NCBI GenBank assembly: GCA_947626265.1
Contig: CANQRM010000014.1
Span: 21,242-85,241 of the forward strand
Direction: 5' to 3'
DNA: 64,000 nt
Source of the DNA: an uncultured Oscillospiraceae bacterium
GTDB lineage: Bacteria; Bacillota; Clostridia; Oscillospirales; Oscillospiraceae
The translations under genes were made by a program, and so were the position numbers. A model generated the notes under the pieces. It worked only from the letters and a program-made list of their open reading frames with translations. It had not been told where the DNA came from and did not search any database. Shown here piece by piece: positions 47,310 through 56,847 of this stretch (its first letter is position 1; the number at the start of each line of letters is the position of its first letter).

Positions 47310-48075
47310 TCTTCATGCTGTCCCCGTCAGTGATCTTCCCGGCCTTGAAATCCCGGGGCGAGACGCCGTACTTCTGCCGGAACTGGCGGGAGAAGTAGAG
47401 GGGGTCGTTGAAGCCGCACATGCGGGCCGTCTCCGACACATTGCCCCGGCCGTACATGACGGCCAGGATGCTGGCGGCGTTCTCCAGCCGGCGGTTCTTG
47501 AGGTACTGAGCCGGGGTCATGCCCGTCTCCCGCTTGAAAAGCCGGGTGAGGTATTCCGGGCTGAAGGGCAGGCTCTGGAGAAAGGCGTGCAGGTCGTAGT
47601 TGCAGTCGGAAAAGTGCTGCAAAATGTCGTTTTCTATCTCCAGCACCACGCTGCTTCGCATATCCGCCGGCTGGCTGGTCTTCAAGTGCACGGCGATGAG
47701 CTGGCCGTAGAGGGGCAGCAGCAGCGCCCCTGCGTCCGAGGGGCTGGTGTAGTAATAATAAGCCGCGGTGAAAGCGTCTTTCAGGGAACCGTTGGGGTCC
47801 GCCCTGACGATCACCGGCTCCGTATAGGCCAGGGGCATGTCCGAGATGTTGAGATGCACGTTGGTGAAGCCCTCGTCGCTCCGGTTGGAGTGGGGGATAT
47901 GGGGCGGGATGACGGCCACGTCGTTCTCGGCGTAGGTGATGGTCCTGTCGTCAAAGACCAGCGAGCCGCTGCCGGAGGTGCAGTAGATGAGCTCCCAGGT
48001 GGTGTGCATATGGCGGGACACGCCGGTGGTCAAGGGATGGCGCCCCGCGTAGACGATGGAGTACACGCGCTTCAC
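47299..48075 (-). CDS. AraC-family transcriptional regulator
   Basis: A 258-residue regulator. The N-terminal cupin sensor domain has HMHTTWELIYCTSGSGS and VAVIPPHIPHSN; the C-terminal pair of HTH motifs spans about 160-250 with PEYLTRLFKRETGMTPAQYL and FNDPLYFSRQFRQKYGVSP. It is convergent with the GH105 gene and divergent from the KduI/KduD operon, so it probably senses a uronate-derived sugar and activates the pectin genes. The C-terminal coding overlap with GH105 is 11 bases. Confidence 0.92.
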   Translation of the reverse strand: MKRVYSIVYAGRHPLTTGVSRHMHTTWELIYCTSGSGSLVFDDRTITYAENDVAVIPPHIPHSNRSDEGFTNVHLNISDMPLAYTEPVIVRADPNGSLKDAFTAAYYYYTSPSDAGALLLPLYGQLIAVHLKTSQPADMRSSVVLEIENDILQHFSDCNYDLHAFLQSLPFSPEYLTRLFKRETGMTPAQYLKNRRLENAASILAVMYGRGNVSETARMCGFNDPLYFSRQFRQKYGVSPRDFKAGKITDGDSMKTML

Positions 48076-48126
48076 GGCTCCTTTCCAAGGTTTTCTTTTC
48101 TATTACTTTATCAAAATCCGTCGGTT

Positions 48127-48154
48127 TTGTCCATATGGATAATGAGGATATACA
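48127..48154 (+). promoter_or_regulatory. Candidate promoter of the second uronate operon
   Basis: TTGTCC (48127-48132) and TATACA (48149-48154), 16 bases apart, in the 125-base divergent region between the AraC gene and the second MsmK-like ATPase gene. A small palindrome CCATATGG overlaps the spacer and could be part of an operator. The next gene has AAGGAGA before its ATG. Confidence 0.4.
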
Positions 48155-48200
48155 GCGCAAAAGCACCAGCCGCAAATCCAATGAGTAAGGAGACAAGACT

Positions 48201-49280
<1,080 letters not shown>

Positions 49281-49291
49281 GGAGGACAACC

Positions 49292-50134
49292 ATGGACATT
49301 CGTTATTCCGCCAGCCCCAACGATGTGAAGCGCTACACCACCGAGGAGCTGCGCAAAGAGTTTTTGATCACCGACCTCTATGAGCCCGACACCGTGAAGG
49401 CCACCTACTCCCATGTGGACCGGATGGTGGTCATGGGCATCATGCCCGTGCACGAGGAGGTGCCCATCGACAAGGGCATCGACATCTGGGCCAACTTTGG
49501 CACCAGCTACTTCTTCGAGCGCCGGGAGGCGGGCATCTTCAACCTGGGAGGCAAGGGCTATATCACCGTGGACGGCACCCGCTACGACATGGTGTACGAG
49601 GACTGCCTCTATATCACCAAAGGCGCCAAGACTGTCACCTTCGGCAGCGTCAGCGCCGATGAGCCGGCCAAGTTCTACCTTGCCTCCACGCCGGCCCACT
49701 GCAGCTATGAGACGAAGCTTCTGACCTACGAAAAGGCCAACCACCGCCCCTGCGGCGAGGATGAGAACGCCAACAAGCGGGTCATCAACCAGTTCATCCA
49801 CCCCGACGTGCTGCCCACCTGCCAGCTGTCCATGGGCCTTACCCAGCTGGCCCCGGGGAGCGTGTGGAACACCATGCCCAGCCACACCCATGAGCGGCGC
49901 ATGGAGGTCTACACCTACTTTGAGATCCCCAAGGACCACGTGGTCATGCACTTCATGGGCCAGCCCCAGGAGACCCGCCACCTGGTGATGCAGAACTTTG
50001 ACGCGGTCATCTCCCCGTCCTGGTCCATCCACAGCGGCTGCGGCACCTCCAACTACACCTTCATCTGGGCCATGGGCGGTGAGAACCAGGCCTTTGACGA
50101 CATGGACAATATCGTGTCCACCGATCTGCGATAA
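49292..50134 (+). CDS. kduI: 5-dehydro-4-deoxy-D-glucuronate isomerase
   Basis: A 280-residue cupin-fold isomerase that turns 5-keto-4-deoxyuronate into 2,5-diketo-3-deoxygluconate. Metal ligands are in SHTHERRMEVYTYF and near WSIHSGCGTSNY. Length fits KduI (about 278). It lies 12 bases after the ATPase gene and 13 bases before kduD, with AAGGAGG before the ATG. Confidence 0.95.
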   Translation: MDIRYSASPNDVKRYTTEELRKEFLITDLYEPDTVKATYSHVDRMVVMGIMPVHEEVPIDKGIDIWANFGTSYFFERREAGIFNLGGKGYITVDGTRYDMVYEDCLYITKGAKTVTFGSVSADEPAKFYLASTPAHCSYETKLLTYEKANHRPCGEDENANKRVINQFIHPDVLPTCQLSMGLTQLAPGSVWNTMPSHTHERRMEVYTYFEIPKDHVVMHFMGQPQETRHLVMQNFDAVISPSWSIHSGCGTSNYTFIWAMGGENQAFDDMDNIVSTDLR

Positions 50135-50146
50135 GGAGAGAATACT

Positions 50147-50947
50147 ATGGATATGATGAAACAGTTTTCCCTGGAGGGGAAGGTAGCCCTCGTCACCGGC
50201 GCGGCCTATGGCATCGGCTTCGCCATCGCCAAGGGCATGGCAAGCGCCGGCGCGAAGATCGTCTTCAACTGCCGCAGCCAGAGCAATATGGATAAGGCCA
50301 TGGCGGCCTATGCCGAGGAGGGCATCGACGCCCATGGCTACATCGCCGACGTCACCGACGAGGCCCAGGTGGCCGACCTGGTGGCCAAGATCGAGGCGGA
50401 CCTGGGCGGCGTAGACATCCTGGTGAACAACGCCGGCATCATCAAGCGCATCCCCATGCTGGAGATGAGCGCCGAGGACTTCCGCCAGGTGGTGGACATC
50501 GACCTGACCGGCCCCTTCATCTGCGCAAAGGCCGTTATCCCAGGCATGATCAAGAAGGGCCACGGCAAGATCATCAACATCTGCTCCATGATGAGCGAGC
50601 TGGGCCGGGAGACTGTGTCCGCCTACGCGGCGGCCAAGGGCGGCCTCAAAATGCTCACCCGAAACATCTGCTCCGAGTACGGCGAGGCCAACATCCAGTG
50701 CAACGGCATCGGCCCCGGCTACATCGCCACGCCCCAGACCGCACCCCTGCGGGAGCGTCAGCACGACGGCAGCCGCCATCCCTTCGACCAGTTCATCGTC
50801 TCCAAGACCCCCGCGGGCCGCTGGGGCGAGGCGGAGGACCTGATGGGTCCCGCGGTGTTCCTGGCCTCCGATGCGTCCAACTTCGTCAACGGCCACATCC
50901 TGTATGTGGACGGCGGCATCCTGGCCTATATCGGCAAGCAGCCCTGA
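50147..50947 (+). CDS. kduD: 2-dehydro-3-deoxy-D-gluconate 5-dehydrogenase (short-chain dehydrogenase)
   Basis: A 266-residue short-chain dehydrogenase. The cofactor motif TGAAYGIGFAIA is near residue 18, NNAGIIKR follows, and the catalytic SAYAAAKGG has the Tyr-x3-Lys pair. Directly after kduI, it should reduce 2,5-diketo-3-deoxygluconate to KDG, which would then need KdgK and KdgA, not present in the window. Specificity rests on this context. Confidence 0.92.
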   Translation: MDMMKQFSLEGKVALVTGAAYGIGFAIAKGMASAGAKIVFNCRSQSNMDKAMAAYAEEGIDAHGYIADVTDEAQVADLVAKIEADLGGVDILVNNAGIIKRIPMLEMSAEDFRQVVDIDLTGPFICAKAVIPGMIKKGHGKIINICSMMSELGRETVSAYAAAKGGLKMLTRNICSEYGEANIQCNGIGPGYIATPQTAPLRERQHDGSRHPFDQFIVSKTPAGRWGEAEDLMGPAVFLASDASNFVNGHILYVDGGILAYIGKQP

Positions 50948-50950
50948 GCC

Positions 50951-51730
50951 ATGCGGAGCGTATCCTTCCGCGCCCTTGACGGCGCGGTGAAGGGATATCT
51001 CCAGGAGGATTACGATACCCTCCAGGCCCACAAGGTCCGGCCGGCCCTCATCATCTGCCCGGGGGGCGCCTATCGCTGGTGCTCCCCCCGGGAGGAGGAC
51101 CCGCCGGCCTTCGCCTTTTTGGCCCAGGGGTATCAGGTGTTCATCCTGGAGTATTCCGGCGGCGAGCGGGCCGGCCAGTTCCGGCCCCTGCGGGAGCTGG
51201 CGGAGACGGTGCGCCATGTACGGGAAATGGCCGATGTGTGGCACATAGACCCGGAGAGGGTGGCCGTGCTGGGCTTTTCTGCCGGGGGGCACCTGGCGGC
51301 TAGCTTGGGAGCCTTCTGGAACGACCCCGATGTGGGCCTGCCCAAGGGTGTGCGGCCCGACGCGCTGGTGCTGTGCTATCCCGTGATCAGCACGAAGGAA
51401 TTTGCCCACGAGGAGTCTGCCCAGTGGGTGTCGGGCAATGACCCGGCGATGCGGGAGAAGATGCACCTGCCCGACCGGGTGACGGCGGATTTTCCTCCGG
51501 CGTTCATATGGCATGGCGGGGAGGACGAGAGCGTGCCGCCGGAGAACAGCTTGATGCTGGCGTGCGCTCTGAAACGGCAGGGGGTGCCCTTTGAACTGCA
51601 CCTGTTTGGCTCCGGCGAGCACGGCATATCCATGTGCACCTGGGAGGTGGAGACCCCTGACGAGGTGTGCCGGGCGTGGGTCCCGCTGTGCCAGACTTGG
51701 CTCAATAAGCAATTCGGCTATACGCCATAG
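50951..51730 (+). CDS. Alpha/beta hydrolase (probable carbohydrate acetylesterase)
   Basis: A 259-residue cytosolic esterase/lipase-like protein. The oxyanion segment ICPGGAYRWCS, nucleophile elbow GFSAGGHLAAS (Ser), the Asp in WHGGEDESVPPENS and the His in GSGEHGISM form a complete triad. It resembles BD-FAE/AXE-type acetylesterases and, in a pectin operon, may remove acetyl groups from imported pectic oligomers. No signal peptide is seen. It starts three bases after kduD. Confidence 0.85.
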   Translation: MRSVSFRALDGAVKGYLQEDYDTLQAHKVRPALIICPGGAYRWCSPREEDPPAFAFLAQGYQVFILEYSGGERAGQFRPLRELAETVRHVREMADVWHIDPERVAVLGFSAGGHLAASLGAFWNDPDVGLPKGVRPDALVLCYPVISTKEFAHEESAQWVSGNDPAMREKMHLPDRVTADFPPAFIWHGGEDESVPPENSLMLACALKRQGVPFELHLFGSGEHGISMCTWEVETPDEVCRAWVPLCQTWLNKQFGYTP

Positions 51731-51739
51731 GAGGCAGCT

Positions 51740-52594
51740 ATGCAGATCGGTATCCGTTTACACGACGTGAACACCGCCTTGGGGGCGGAGGAGAAGACCA
51801 TGGAGGCCCGGGCCAGAAAAGCGCGGGAGGAGGGTTTTTCCTGCGTCCATCTGGCCTTTTCCAAGGTCATCAGCGGCGTCATCTTTGACGCCGCGGCCCT
51901 GACGGAGGGCCTGGGCGTGTACGCCAGACACGTATTCGCCGATGCGGGGCTGGATGTGGCCGTGCTGGGGTGCTATCTTAATCTGGCCCATCCGGACCCG
52001 GAGAAGCTCAAAGAGATACAGAGCCGGTACTACGGCCATCTTCGCGTGGCGTCCATCCTGGGCGCCAGCGTGGTGGGCACGGAGACCGGCGCGCCCAACG
52101 CCGAATATAAGCTGGACGCCAACACCCATACGGACGCGGCGCTGGACGCCTTCATCCGGGGCCTGGCGCCGGTGGTGGAGTGTGCCGAGCACTACGGCGT
52201 GACCATGGCCATCGAGCCGGTATGGAACCATATCGTCTACAACGCGGACCGGGCGGTGAAGGTGCTGAGGGCCATCCAAAGCCATAATCTGCGCATCATC
52301 CTGGACCCGGTGAACCTGCTGTACGCCGGCAACGCCGACGATAAGGACACGGTCATCGCCGACGCCATTGACAAGCTGGGCGAGGACGTGGCGGTGGTCC
52401 ACCTCAAGGACTTCGTCCGGGAGGGAGACAAGCTCAAAAGCATCGCCGCCGGCACCGGCGAGATGGACTACGGGCGCATCCTGCGCTTCGTGAAGGAGCG
52501 AAAGCCCTTCATCCAGGCCACGCTGGAGAACACCACCAACGAAAACGCCGTGGCGGCCAGGACCTTCCTGGAAAGCGTTTACAGCGGCCTGTAA
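51740..52594 (+). CDS. Sugar phosphate isomerase/epimerase (xylose-isomerase-like TIM barrel)
   Basis: A 284-residue AP-endonuclease-2-family TIM barrel. Metal-binding positions appear in TMAIEPVW, LRIILDPVNLLY, VAVVHLKDF and FIQATLENTT. Such proteins act as epimerases or isomerases on sugars and inositols. AGGAGG precedes the ATG. It is the last gene of the operon with kduI/kduD, so it likely handles a galacturonate- or galactose-related sugar; the exact reaction is unknown. Confidence 0.85.
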   Translation: MQIGIRLHDVNTALGAEEKTMEARARKAREEGFSCVHLAFSKVISGVIFDAAALTEGLGVYARHVFADAGLDVAVLGCYLNLAHPDPEKLKEIQSRYYGHLRVASILGASVVGTETGAPNAEYKLDANTHTDAALDAFIRGLAPVVECAEHYGVTMAIEPVWNHIVYNADRAVKVLRAIQSHNLRIILDPVNLLYAGNADDKDTVIADAIDKLGEDVAVVHLKDFVREGDKLKSIAAGTGEMDYGRILRFVKERKPFIQATLENTTNENAVAARTFLESVYSGL

Positions 52595-52612
52595 TTAAAG
52601 AGCGAATGATAA

Positions 52613-52644
52613 AGAATGAGCGGTGCTTTTGCACCGCTCATTCT
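52613..52644 (+). terminator. Long hairpin at the end of the uronate operon
   Basis: A 14-bp stem (AGAATGAGCGGTGC with GCACCGCTCATTCT) and TTTT loop between two convergent genes. It overlaps the last codons of the minus-strand gene. No T-run follows on the plus side, so termination may depend on the stem alone. Confidence 0.6.
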
Positions 52645-53069
52645 GCTGTGGTGATAAACACCTTTTGGATCCCGTCCGGCTCCTGAAAAAGGAGGTGCGG
52701 ATATTCCTCGATGGCCGTAAAAAACGGCGTGTCCAGTTCCGAATAGACAGCCAGGTATGTGAGGAATTCCCGGGGCGCGGGCATCTGCCTGAGCTGGCGG
52801 CCGATATAGAATTCCGTCAATTCCTGTTCTTCCATGCTGTCCCAGCAGATGCGGGTGAGCCGCTCTACACTTTTCGTCACGGCGCTTTGGCTCTGCCCCA
52901 GAAGTTTTGCTACGCCGGGATAGACATGCTTCGTGACCTTGATGTCATCCATGGCTATATGCAGCTGGAAAAGAAGGCTTCTGGTGATGTCGACAGCCAG
53001 GACAAGGGGGCGGATATTGGAGCGGATCGGGCCAAGGACCCTGCGCAGGATGACTTCGCTGTTTGCCAT
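52638..53069 (-). CDS. Stand-alone Spo0A C-terminal-like DNA-binding protein
   Basis: A 143-residue protein. Residues 1-85 resemble the Spo0A C-terminal effector domain: after VLAVDITRSLLFQLHIAM comes KVTKHVYPGVAKLLGQSQSAVTKSVERLT, with the pattern of Spo0A's recognition helix-turn-helix (TKELYPxIAKK...VERAIRHAI). There is no receiver domain. The remaining 55 residues are unrecognised. ATG 53069 is chosen for AAAGGTGG ahead of it; the frame extends to 53369 without a better site. It could compete with or fine-tune Spo0A. The homology is my reading and needs a profile search. Confidence 0.7.
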   Translation of the reverse strand: MANSEVILRRVLGPIRSNIRPLVLAVDITRSLLFQLHIAMDDIKVTKHVYPGVAKLLGQSQSAVTKSVERLTRICWDSMEEQELTEFYIGRQLRQMPAPREFLTYLAVYSELDTPFFTAIEEYPHLLFQEPDGIQKVFITTAE

Positions 53070-53099
53070 ACGGGACCACCTTTCCAACAAGGTAATTCC

Positions 53100-53139
53100 A
53101 TAATATGACAGAAAACGACATGAAGTAATACAGCGACAT
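53100..53139 (-). promoter_or_regulatory. Promoter with repeated ATGTCG motifs upstream of the Spo0A-C-like gene
   Basis: On the minus strand TTACTT and TATTAT (53105-53100) are 17 bases apart. ATGTCGC (53139-53133) and ATGTCGT (53121-53115) are direct repeats 18 bases apart flanking the -35 region; they partly match the Spo0A box TGTCGAA. They could be operator sites for this protein or Spo0A. Confidence 0.4.
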
Positions 53140-53242
53140 AAGACGACGGAATATCCATCAAATTTCCATATTTGTAAGGCCGGGAGCATCACTTTTGACG
53201 CCGCCTGGGTGATGTAAGAGTGCGGCAACAGTAGAAAATGGG

Positions 53243-53283
53243 GTAGGGCTGCCATCAGCGGATGCGATGACAGCCCTACTTTT
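53243..53283. terminator. Bidirectional hairpin terminator at the end of the his operon
   Basis: Nine-bp outer stem (GTAGGGCTG with CAGCCCTAC) plus a CATC/GATG inner stem. TTTT follows on the plus side, AAAA lies on the other. It is just downstream of the last his gene on the minus strand. Confidence 0.8.
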
Positions 53284-53296
53284 GTCTTTCTCTCGT

Positions 53297-54112
53297 TCAG
53301 AGCGGTTCCGGGACGAAACCATTGCCGTCGAAAACCCACAGCTCCCGGAAGCCAATGTCCCGAAGCCATGCCTCTGTTTCCATAAAGGCATAGGTCAGGT
53401 GTTCGGGCCGATGGGCGTCGGAAGAGAGCGTTACACGTCCTCCCAGGGCGTGCAGGCGGCGGAGCAGAGGCAGGGAGGGATAGGGCTCCGTGCGATACCC
53501 CCTGGCCATGGCCCCGGTGTTGACCTCAAAGATCCTGCCGGCGGAGATCAGCGGCTCCATGGCCTGTGCCGCAAGGTCCAGCAGCCAGGGGGCGTGAGCG
53601 TCGAAGAGCCCGTCCCGCTGGGAGAACTTGGTGAGAAGGTCAAAGTGACCGATGATATCCACCCGGGCATCGTCCGCCAGGGCGGCGTACTGGGCGAAGT
53701 ATGAGCGGGCCATGGACCGCTCGTCCCCGCCGAAGCGCTCCCGGAGAATGGTCCGGGTGACGTCGGGGGAACAGTCGACGGAGGCGTCCTCGCCGCCGGG
53801 GGCGAGGGTATGCACCGAACCGATCACGTAGTCAAAGCCGTCCGGCGCCAGAGAGGAGCGGCTGTCCCACTCGATCCCGTCGTAGATGTCCAGCGTTCCG
53901 CGAAACGCATCCCGGACCGCGGCGATCTCCGCCCGGTAAGCGGGCAGCCGATCGGCCGTTACGGCCCAGTCATTGTCCCAGGGCAGGGGACTGTGGACGG
54001 AAAGGCCCAGGGAGGTGAGCCCCGCGGCCGCGGCGGCCCGGGCCATGTCCAAGGGGGAGGCCGCGCCGTCGTCCCATGTGGTATGGGTGTGCAGGTTCTG
54101 CCGGCGGCTCAT
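53297..54112 (-). CDS. hisK: PHP-type histidinol-phosphatase
   Basis: A 271-residue PHP-domain phosphatase that turns histidinol phosphate into histidinol. Metal ligands are in NLHTHTTWDDG, GLSVHSPLP, YDGIEWDSRS, YVIGSVH, DIIGHFDLL and SSDAHRPEHL. It is the last gene of the his operon, overlapping hisIE by four bases, so it fills the step not covered by the HisB here, which is dehydratase only. The name HisK/HisJ is used for this family. Confidence 0.92.
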   Translation of the reverse strand: MSRRQNLHTHTTWDDGAASPLDMARAAAAAGLTSLGLSVHSPLPWDNDWAVTADRLPAYRAEIAAVRDAFRGTLDIYDGIEWDSRSSLAPDGFDYVIGSVHTLAPGGEDASVDCSPDVTRTILRERFGGDERSMARSYFAQYAALADDARVDIIGHFDLLTKFSQRDGLFDAHAPWLLDLAAQAMEPLISAGRIFEVNTGAMARGYRTEPYPSLPLLRRLHALGGRVTLSSDAHRPEHLTYAFMETEAWLRDIGFRELWVFDGNGFVPEPL

Positions 54113-54756
54113 CGCATCTTTTCCTGCTTGACCTTGTGGTCGATGACGTGGCGGGAGGCCAGCTCCGCCTTCACGTCCTCCAGGCCGATGCCCATTTGGA
54201 CCATGAGCACCATGGCGTGATAGGCAAGGTCCGCCAGTTCGTAGACGGTGTTGGGCTTGTCGCCGTCCTTGGCGGCGATGATCACCTCCGTGGCCTCTTC
54301 GCCGATCTTCTTGAGGATCTTGTCCGTGCCCTTTTCAAAGAGGTAGGAGGTATATGACCCCTCCCTGGGGCAGTCCTTCCGGCCCTGGAGCAGCTCCATC
54401 AGCCCCTGGTACTGGAAGGCGGGCGGGGTGTCCCCCTGGTAAACAAGGTCGTTGAAGCAGCTGTCTGTGCCCAGGTGACAGGCAGGGCCGTCCTTTTGCA
54501 CCTCCACCACCAGCGCGTCCCGGTCACAGTCGGCGGTGACGGATACGATGTGCTGATAATTGCCGCTGGTCTCCCCCTTGAGCCAAAGCTCCTGACGGCT
54601 GCGGCTGAAAAAGCAGGTCAGGTCCTTCTCCATGGAGATGCGAAGGCTCTCCCGGTTCATGTAGGCCAGCGTCAGCACCTTTTTGCTGGCAGAGTCCACC
54701 ACGACGGCGGGAATGAGGCCCTTTTCGTCGAATTTCAGGCTGTCGATGTCAAGCAT
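54109..54756 (-). CDS. hisIE: Bifunctional phosphoribosyl-AMP cyclohydrolase/phosphoribosyl-ATP pyrophosphatase
   Basis: A 215-residue fusion. The N-terminal HisI domain (about 1-115) carries the metal-binding cysteine (CHLGTDSCF) and the GETSGNYQ segment; the C-terminal HisE domain (about 118-205) has SYTSYLFEKG, KIGEEATEVIIAAK and YELADLAYHAMVLM. It performs steps 2 and 3 of histidine synthesis. It overlaps hisK and lies four bases after hisF. Confidence 0.95.
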   Translation of the reverse strand: MLDIDSLKFDEKGLIPAVVVDSASKKVLTLAYMNRESLRISMEKDLTCFFSRSRQELWLKGETSGNYQHIVSVTADCDRDALVVEVQKDGPACHLGTDSCFNDLVYQGDTPPAFQYQGLMELLQGRKDCPREGSYTSYLFEKGTDKILKKIGEEATEVIIAAKDGDKPNTVYELADLAYHAMVLMVQMGIGLEDVKAELASRHVIDHKVKQEKMR

Positions 54757-54760
54757 GGCG

Positions 54761-55519
54761 TTATCTCCTTACAAGGATGTGGTTTGCCGCCAGCGCGGCC
54801 TTCAGGTCCGGGATGGACACCTCCCCAAAGTGGAAGATGCCGGCGGCGAGGCCCGCGTCCACCTTGGGCAGGGACTGGAAGAGGGTGATGAAGTCCCCGA
54901 TGCACCCGGCGCCGCCGGAGGCGATCACCGGCACGTTCACCGCCCGGCACACCGCGTCCAGCATGGGGATGTCAAAGCCGCCCCGGACGCCGTCGGTGTC
55001 GATGGAGTTCAGGACGATCTCTCCCGCGCCCATATCCACCCCCCGGCGTATCCACTCAATGGCGTCCAGGCCCGTGTCCTCCCGGCCGCCCTTGGCGAAG
55101 ACCCGGAAGCCGTCTCCCATGCGCTTGGCGTCCACGGACAGGACCACGCACTGGCTGCCGTAGCGCTTGGCGGCGTCGGAGATGAGCCCGGGATTCGCCA
55201 GCGCCCCGGAATTGACGCTGACCTTGTCCGCTCCGCATTTGAGCACCCGGTCAAAGTCCGCCAGCGTGCGGATGCCGCCCCCTACGGTCAGGGGGATGAA
55301 GACGGTGGAGGCCGTCTTGCGCAGGATGTCCGTGAAGATGTCCCGGCCCTCGGCGGAGGCGGTGATGTCGTAAAAGACCAGTTCGTCCGCGCCGCACCGG
55401 GAATAGTGCTCCGCGAGGGCCACCGGGTCCGATACGTCGGCCAAGCCCTGGAAGTTGACCCCCTTGACAACCCGGCCATCCTTTACGTCCAGGCAGGGGA
55501 TGATGCGTTTTGTGATCAT
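54761..55519 (-). CDS. hisF: Imidazole glycerol phosphate synthase cyclase subunit
   Basis: A 252-residue TIM barrel with IIPCLDVKDGRVVKGVNF at the N-terminus (catalytic Asp), VPLTVGGGIRT-like phosphate site and SGGAG near the end. It forms imidazole glycerol phosphate and AICAR with HisH. The start overlaps the hisA stop by four bases. Confidence 0.96.
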   Translation of the reverse strand: MITKRIIPCLDVKDGRVVKGVNFQGLADVSDPVALAEHYSRCGADELVFYDITASAEGRDIFTDILRKTASTVFIPLTVGGGIRTLADFDRVLKCGADKVSVNSGALANPGLISDAAKRYGSQCVVLSVDAKRMGDGFRVFAKGGREDTGLDAIEWIRRGVDMGAGEIVLNSIDTDGVRGGFDIPMLDAVCRAVNVPVIASGGAGCIGDFITLFQSLPKVDAGLAAGIFHFGEVSIPDLKAALAANHILVRR

Positions 55520-56229
55520 TTGGCCACCTCGATCGCCCGGGCCAGATCGACGGCGCCGGTGTAATAGGCCTTGCCCAGAATGGCCCCGGCCAGGCCCATG
55601 TCCCGCAGAGCCGCCACGTCCTCCAGGCTGGACACGCCGCCGGAGGCCACGATGTCCATGTCCAGGGCGGCGGTCAGAGTCTGATACAGGGCCCGGTTCG
55701 TGCCGGCCATGGCCCCGTCCTTGGAGATGTCCGTGCAGATGACGGCGCCCACCCCGGCGTCCTGAAGCCTCCGGCAGAAGTCCAGGCAGGGAAGGGCGCT
55801 GGTCTCCCGCCAGCCCCTGATGGCCACATAGCCGTCCCGGCAGTCCACCCCGGCGGCCAGCCGGGGGCCGTATTTGTCGGCCATGGCGGTAAAAAAGTCC
55901 CAGTCCGTGACGGCGGCGGTGCCCAAGATCACCCGGTCCACCCCTGCGTCCAGATACCGGCGTATCACGTCCTCGCTGCGGACACCGCCGCCGATCTCCA
56001 CCTTCAGGCCGGTATGCCGGGCCACGGATGCCACGACGTCAAAATTCGGCGTGGTCCCGTCCCGGGCCCCGGCCAGGTCCACCATGTGGATGTGCTCCGC
56101 CCCGGCGGCCGCGAAATCCCGGGCCACGGCCAGGGGATCATCGCTGTAGACGGTCATCTGGTCATAATCGCCCCGCAACAGGCGCACAGCTTTGCCGTCG
56201 TATAGATCGATCGCTGGATAGATGTACAT
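55516..56229 (-). CDS. hisA: Phosphoribosylformimino-5-aminoimidazole carboxamide ribotide isomerase
   Basis: A 237-residue TIM barrel, an Amadori isomerase. The N-terminus YPAIDLYDGKAVRLLRGDY has the catalytic Asp; VEIGGGVRSEDVI and ASGGVSSLEDV are the two phosphate-binding sites. It lies nine bases after hisH and overlaps hisF. An NADH-like second substrate use (PriA) is unlikely since a full trp context is absent. Confidence 0.95.
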   Translation of the reverse strand: MYIYPAIDLYDGKAVRLLRGDYDQMTVYSDDPLAVARDFAAAGAEHIHMVDLAGARDGTTPNFDVVASVARHTGLKVEIGGGVRSEDVIRRYLDAGVDRVILGTAAVTDWDFFTAMADKYGPRLAAGVDCRDGYVAIRGWRETSALPCLDFCRRLQDAGVGAVICTDISKDGAMAGTNRALYQTLTAALDMDIVASGGVSSLEDVAALRDMGLAGAILGKAYYTGAVDLARAIEVAK

Positions 56230-56238
56230 GCTCTCTCC

Positions 56239-56847
56239 TTATAATTCGCAAAACGCCCTGAGGATGGCCAGCCCCACCGGCCCGCTCTTCTCCGGATGGA
56301 ACTGGCAGCCCAGCACGTTGTCCCGGGCCGCCGCCGCGGTGAGCGCGGGGCCGTATTCCGCCGTGGCGATGACGGCCTCTTCGCACCGGTCGGCATAGAA
56401 GCTGTGGACGAAATATACGCAGTCCCCCTCTTTGATATAGCGGAACAGGGGGTGAGGCCGGGTGAAGTGCAGGGCGTTCCAGCCAATGTGGGGGACCTTG
56501 TACCCGGCGGGCACCACCGGCGTCATGTCCACCACATCCCCGGCGATCAGGCCGAGGCCGGCGTGCTGGCCAAACTCAAAGCTCCTGTCGAAGAGCAGCT
56601 GCATCCCCAGGCAGATGCCGAGGATGTATTTGCCGGCGCCGGCCTGCTCCAGAAGGACCCGGTCCAGTCCGGCGGTCCGGAGCTTATCCGCCGCGTCGCC
56701 AAAGGCGCCCACCCCGGGGAGGACCACCTTGTCCGCCGCGGCGATCTGCCCCGGGTCCGCTGTGACGGCTACCTCCGCCCCCACGGCCTCCAGGGAGCGC
56801 CGGAGGGAGAACAGGTTGCCAACGCCGTAGTCGATGACGGCGACCAT
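56239..56847 (-). CDS. hisH: Imidazole glycerol phosphate synthase glutaminase subunit
   Basis: A 202-residue class I glutamine amidotransferase. The nucleophile Cys lies in GICLGMQLLFD; His and Glu of the triad are in LGCQFHPEKSG. The N-terminal VIDYGVGNLFSL is typical of HisH. It shares one base with hisB (TGATG) and partners HisF. Confidence 0.96.
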   Translation of the reverse strand: MVAVIDYGVGNLFSLRRSLEAVGAEVAVTADPGQIAAADKVVLPGVGAFGDAADKLRTAGLDRVLLEQAGAGKYILGICLGMQLLFDRSFEFGQHAGLGLIAGDVVDMTPVVPAGYKVPHIGWNALHFTRPHPLFRYIKEGDCVYFVHSFYADRCEEAVIATAEYGPALTAAAARDNVLGCQFHPEKSGPVGLAILRAFCEL

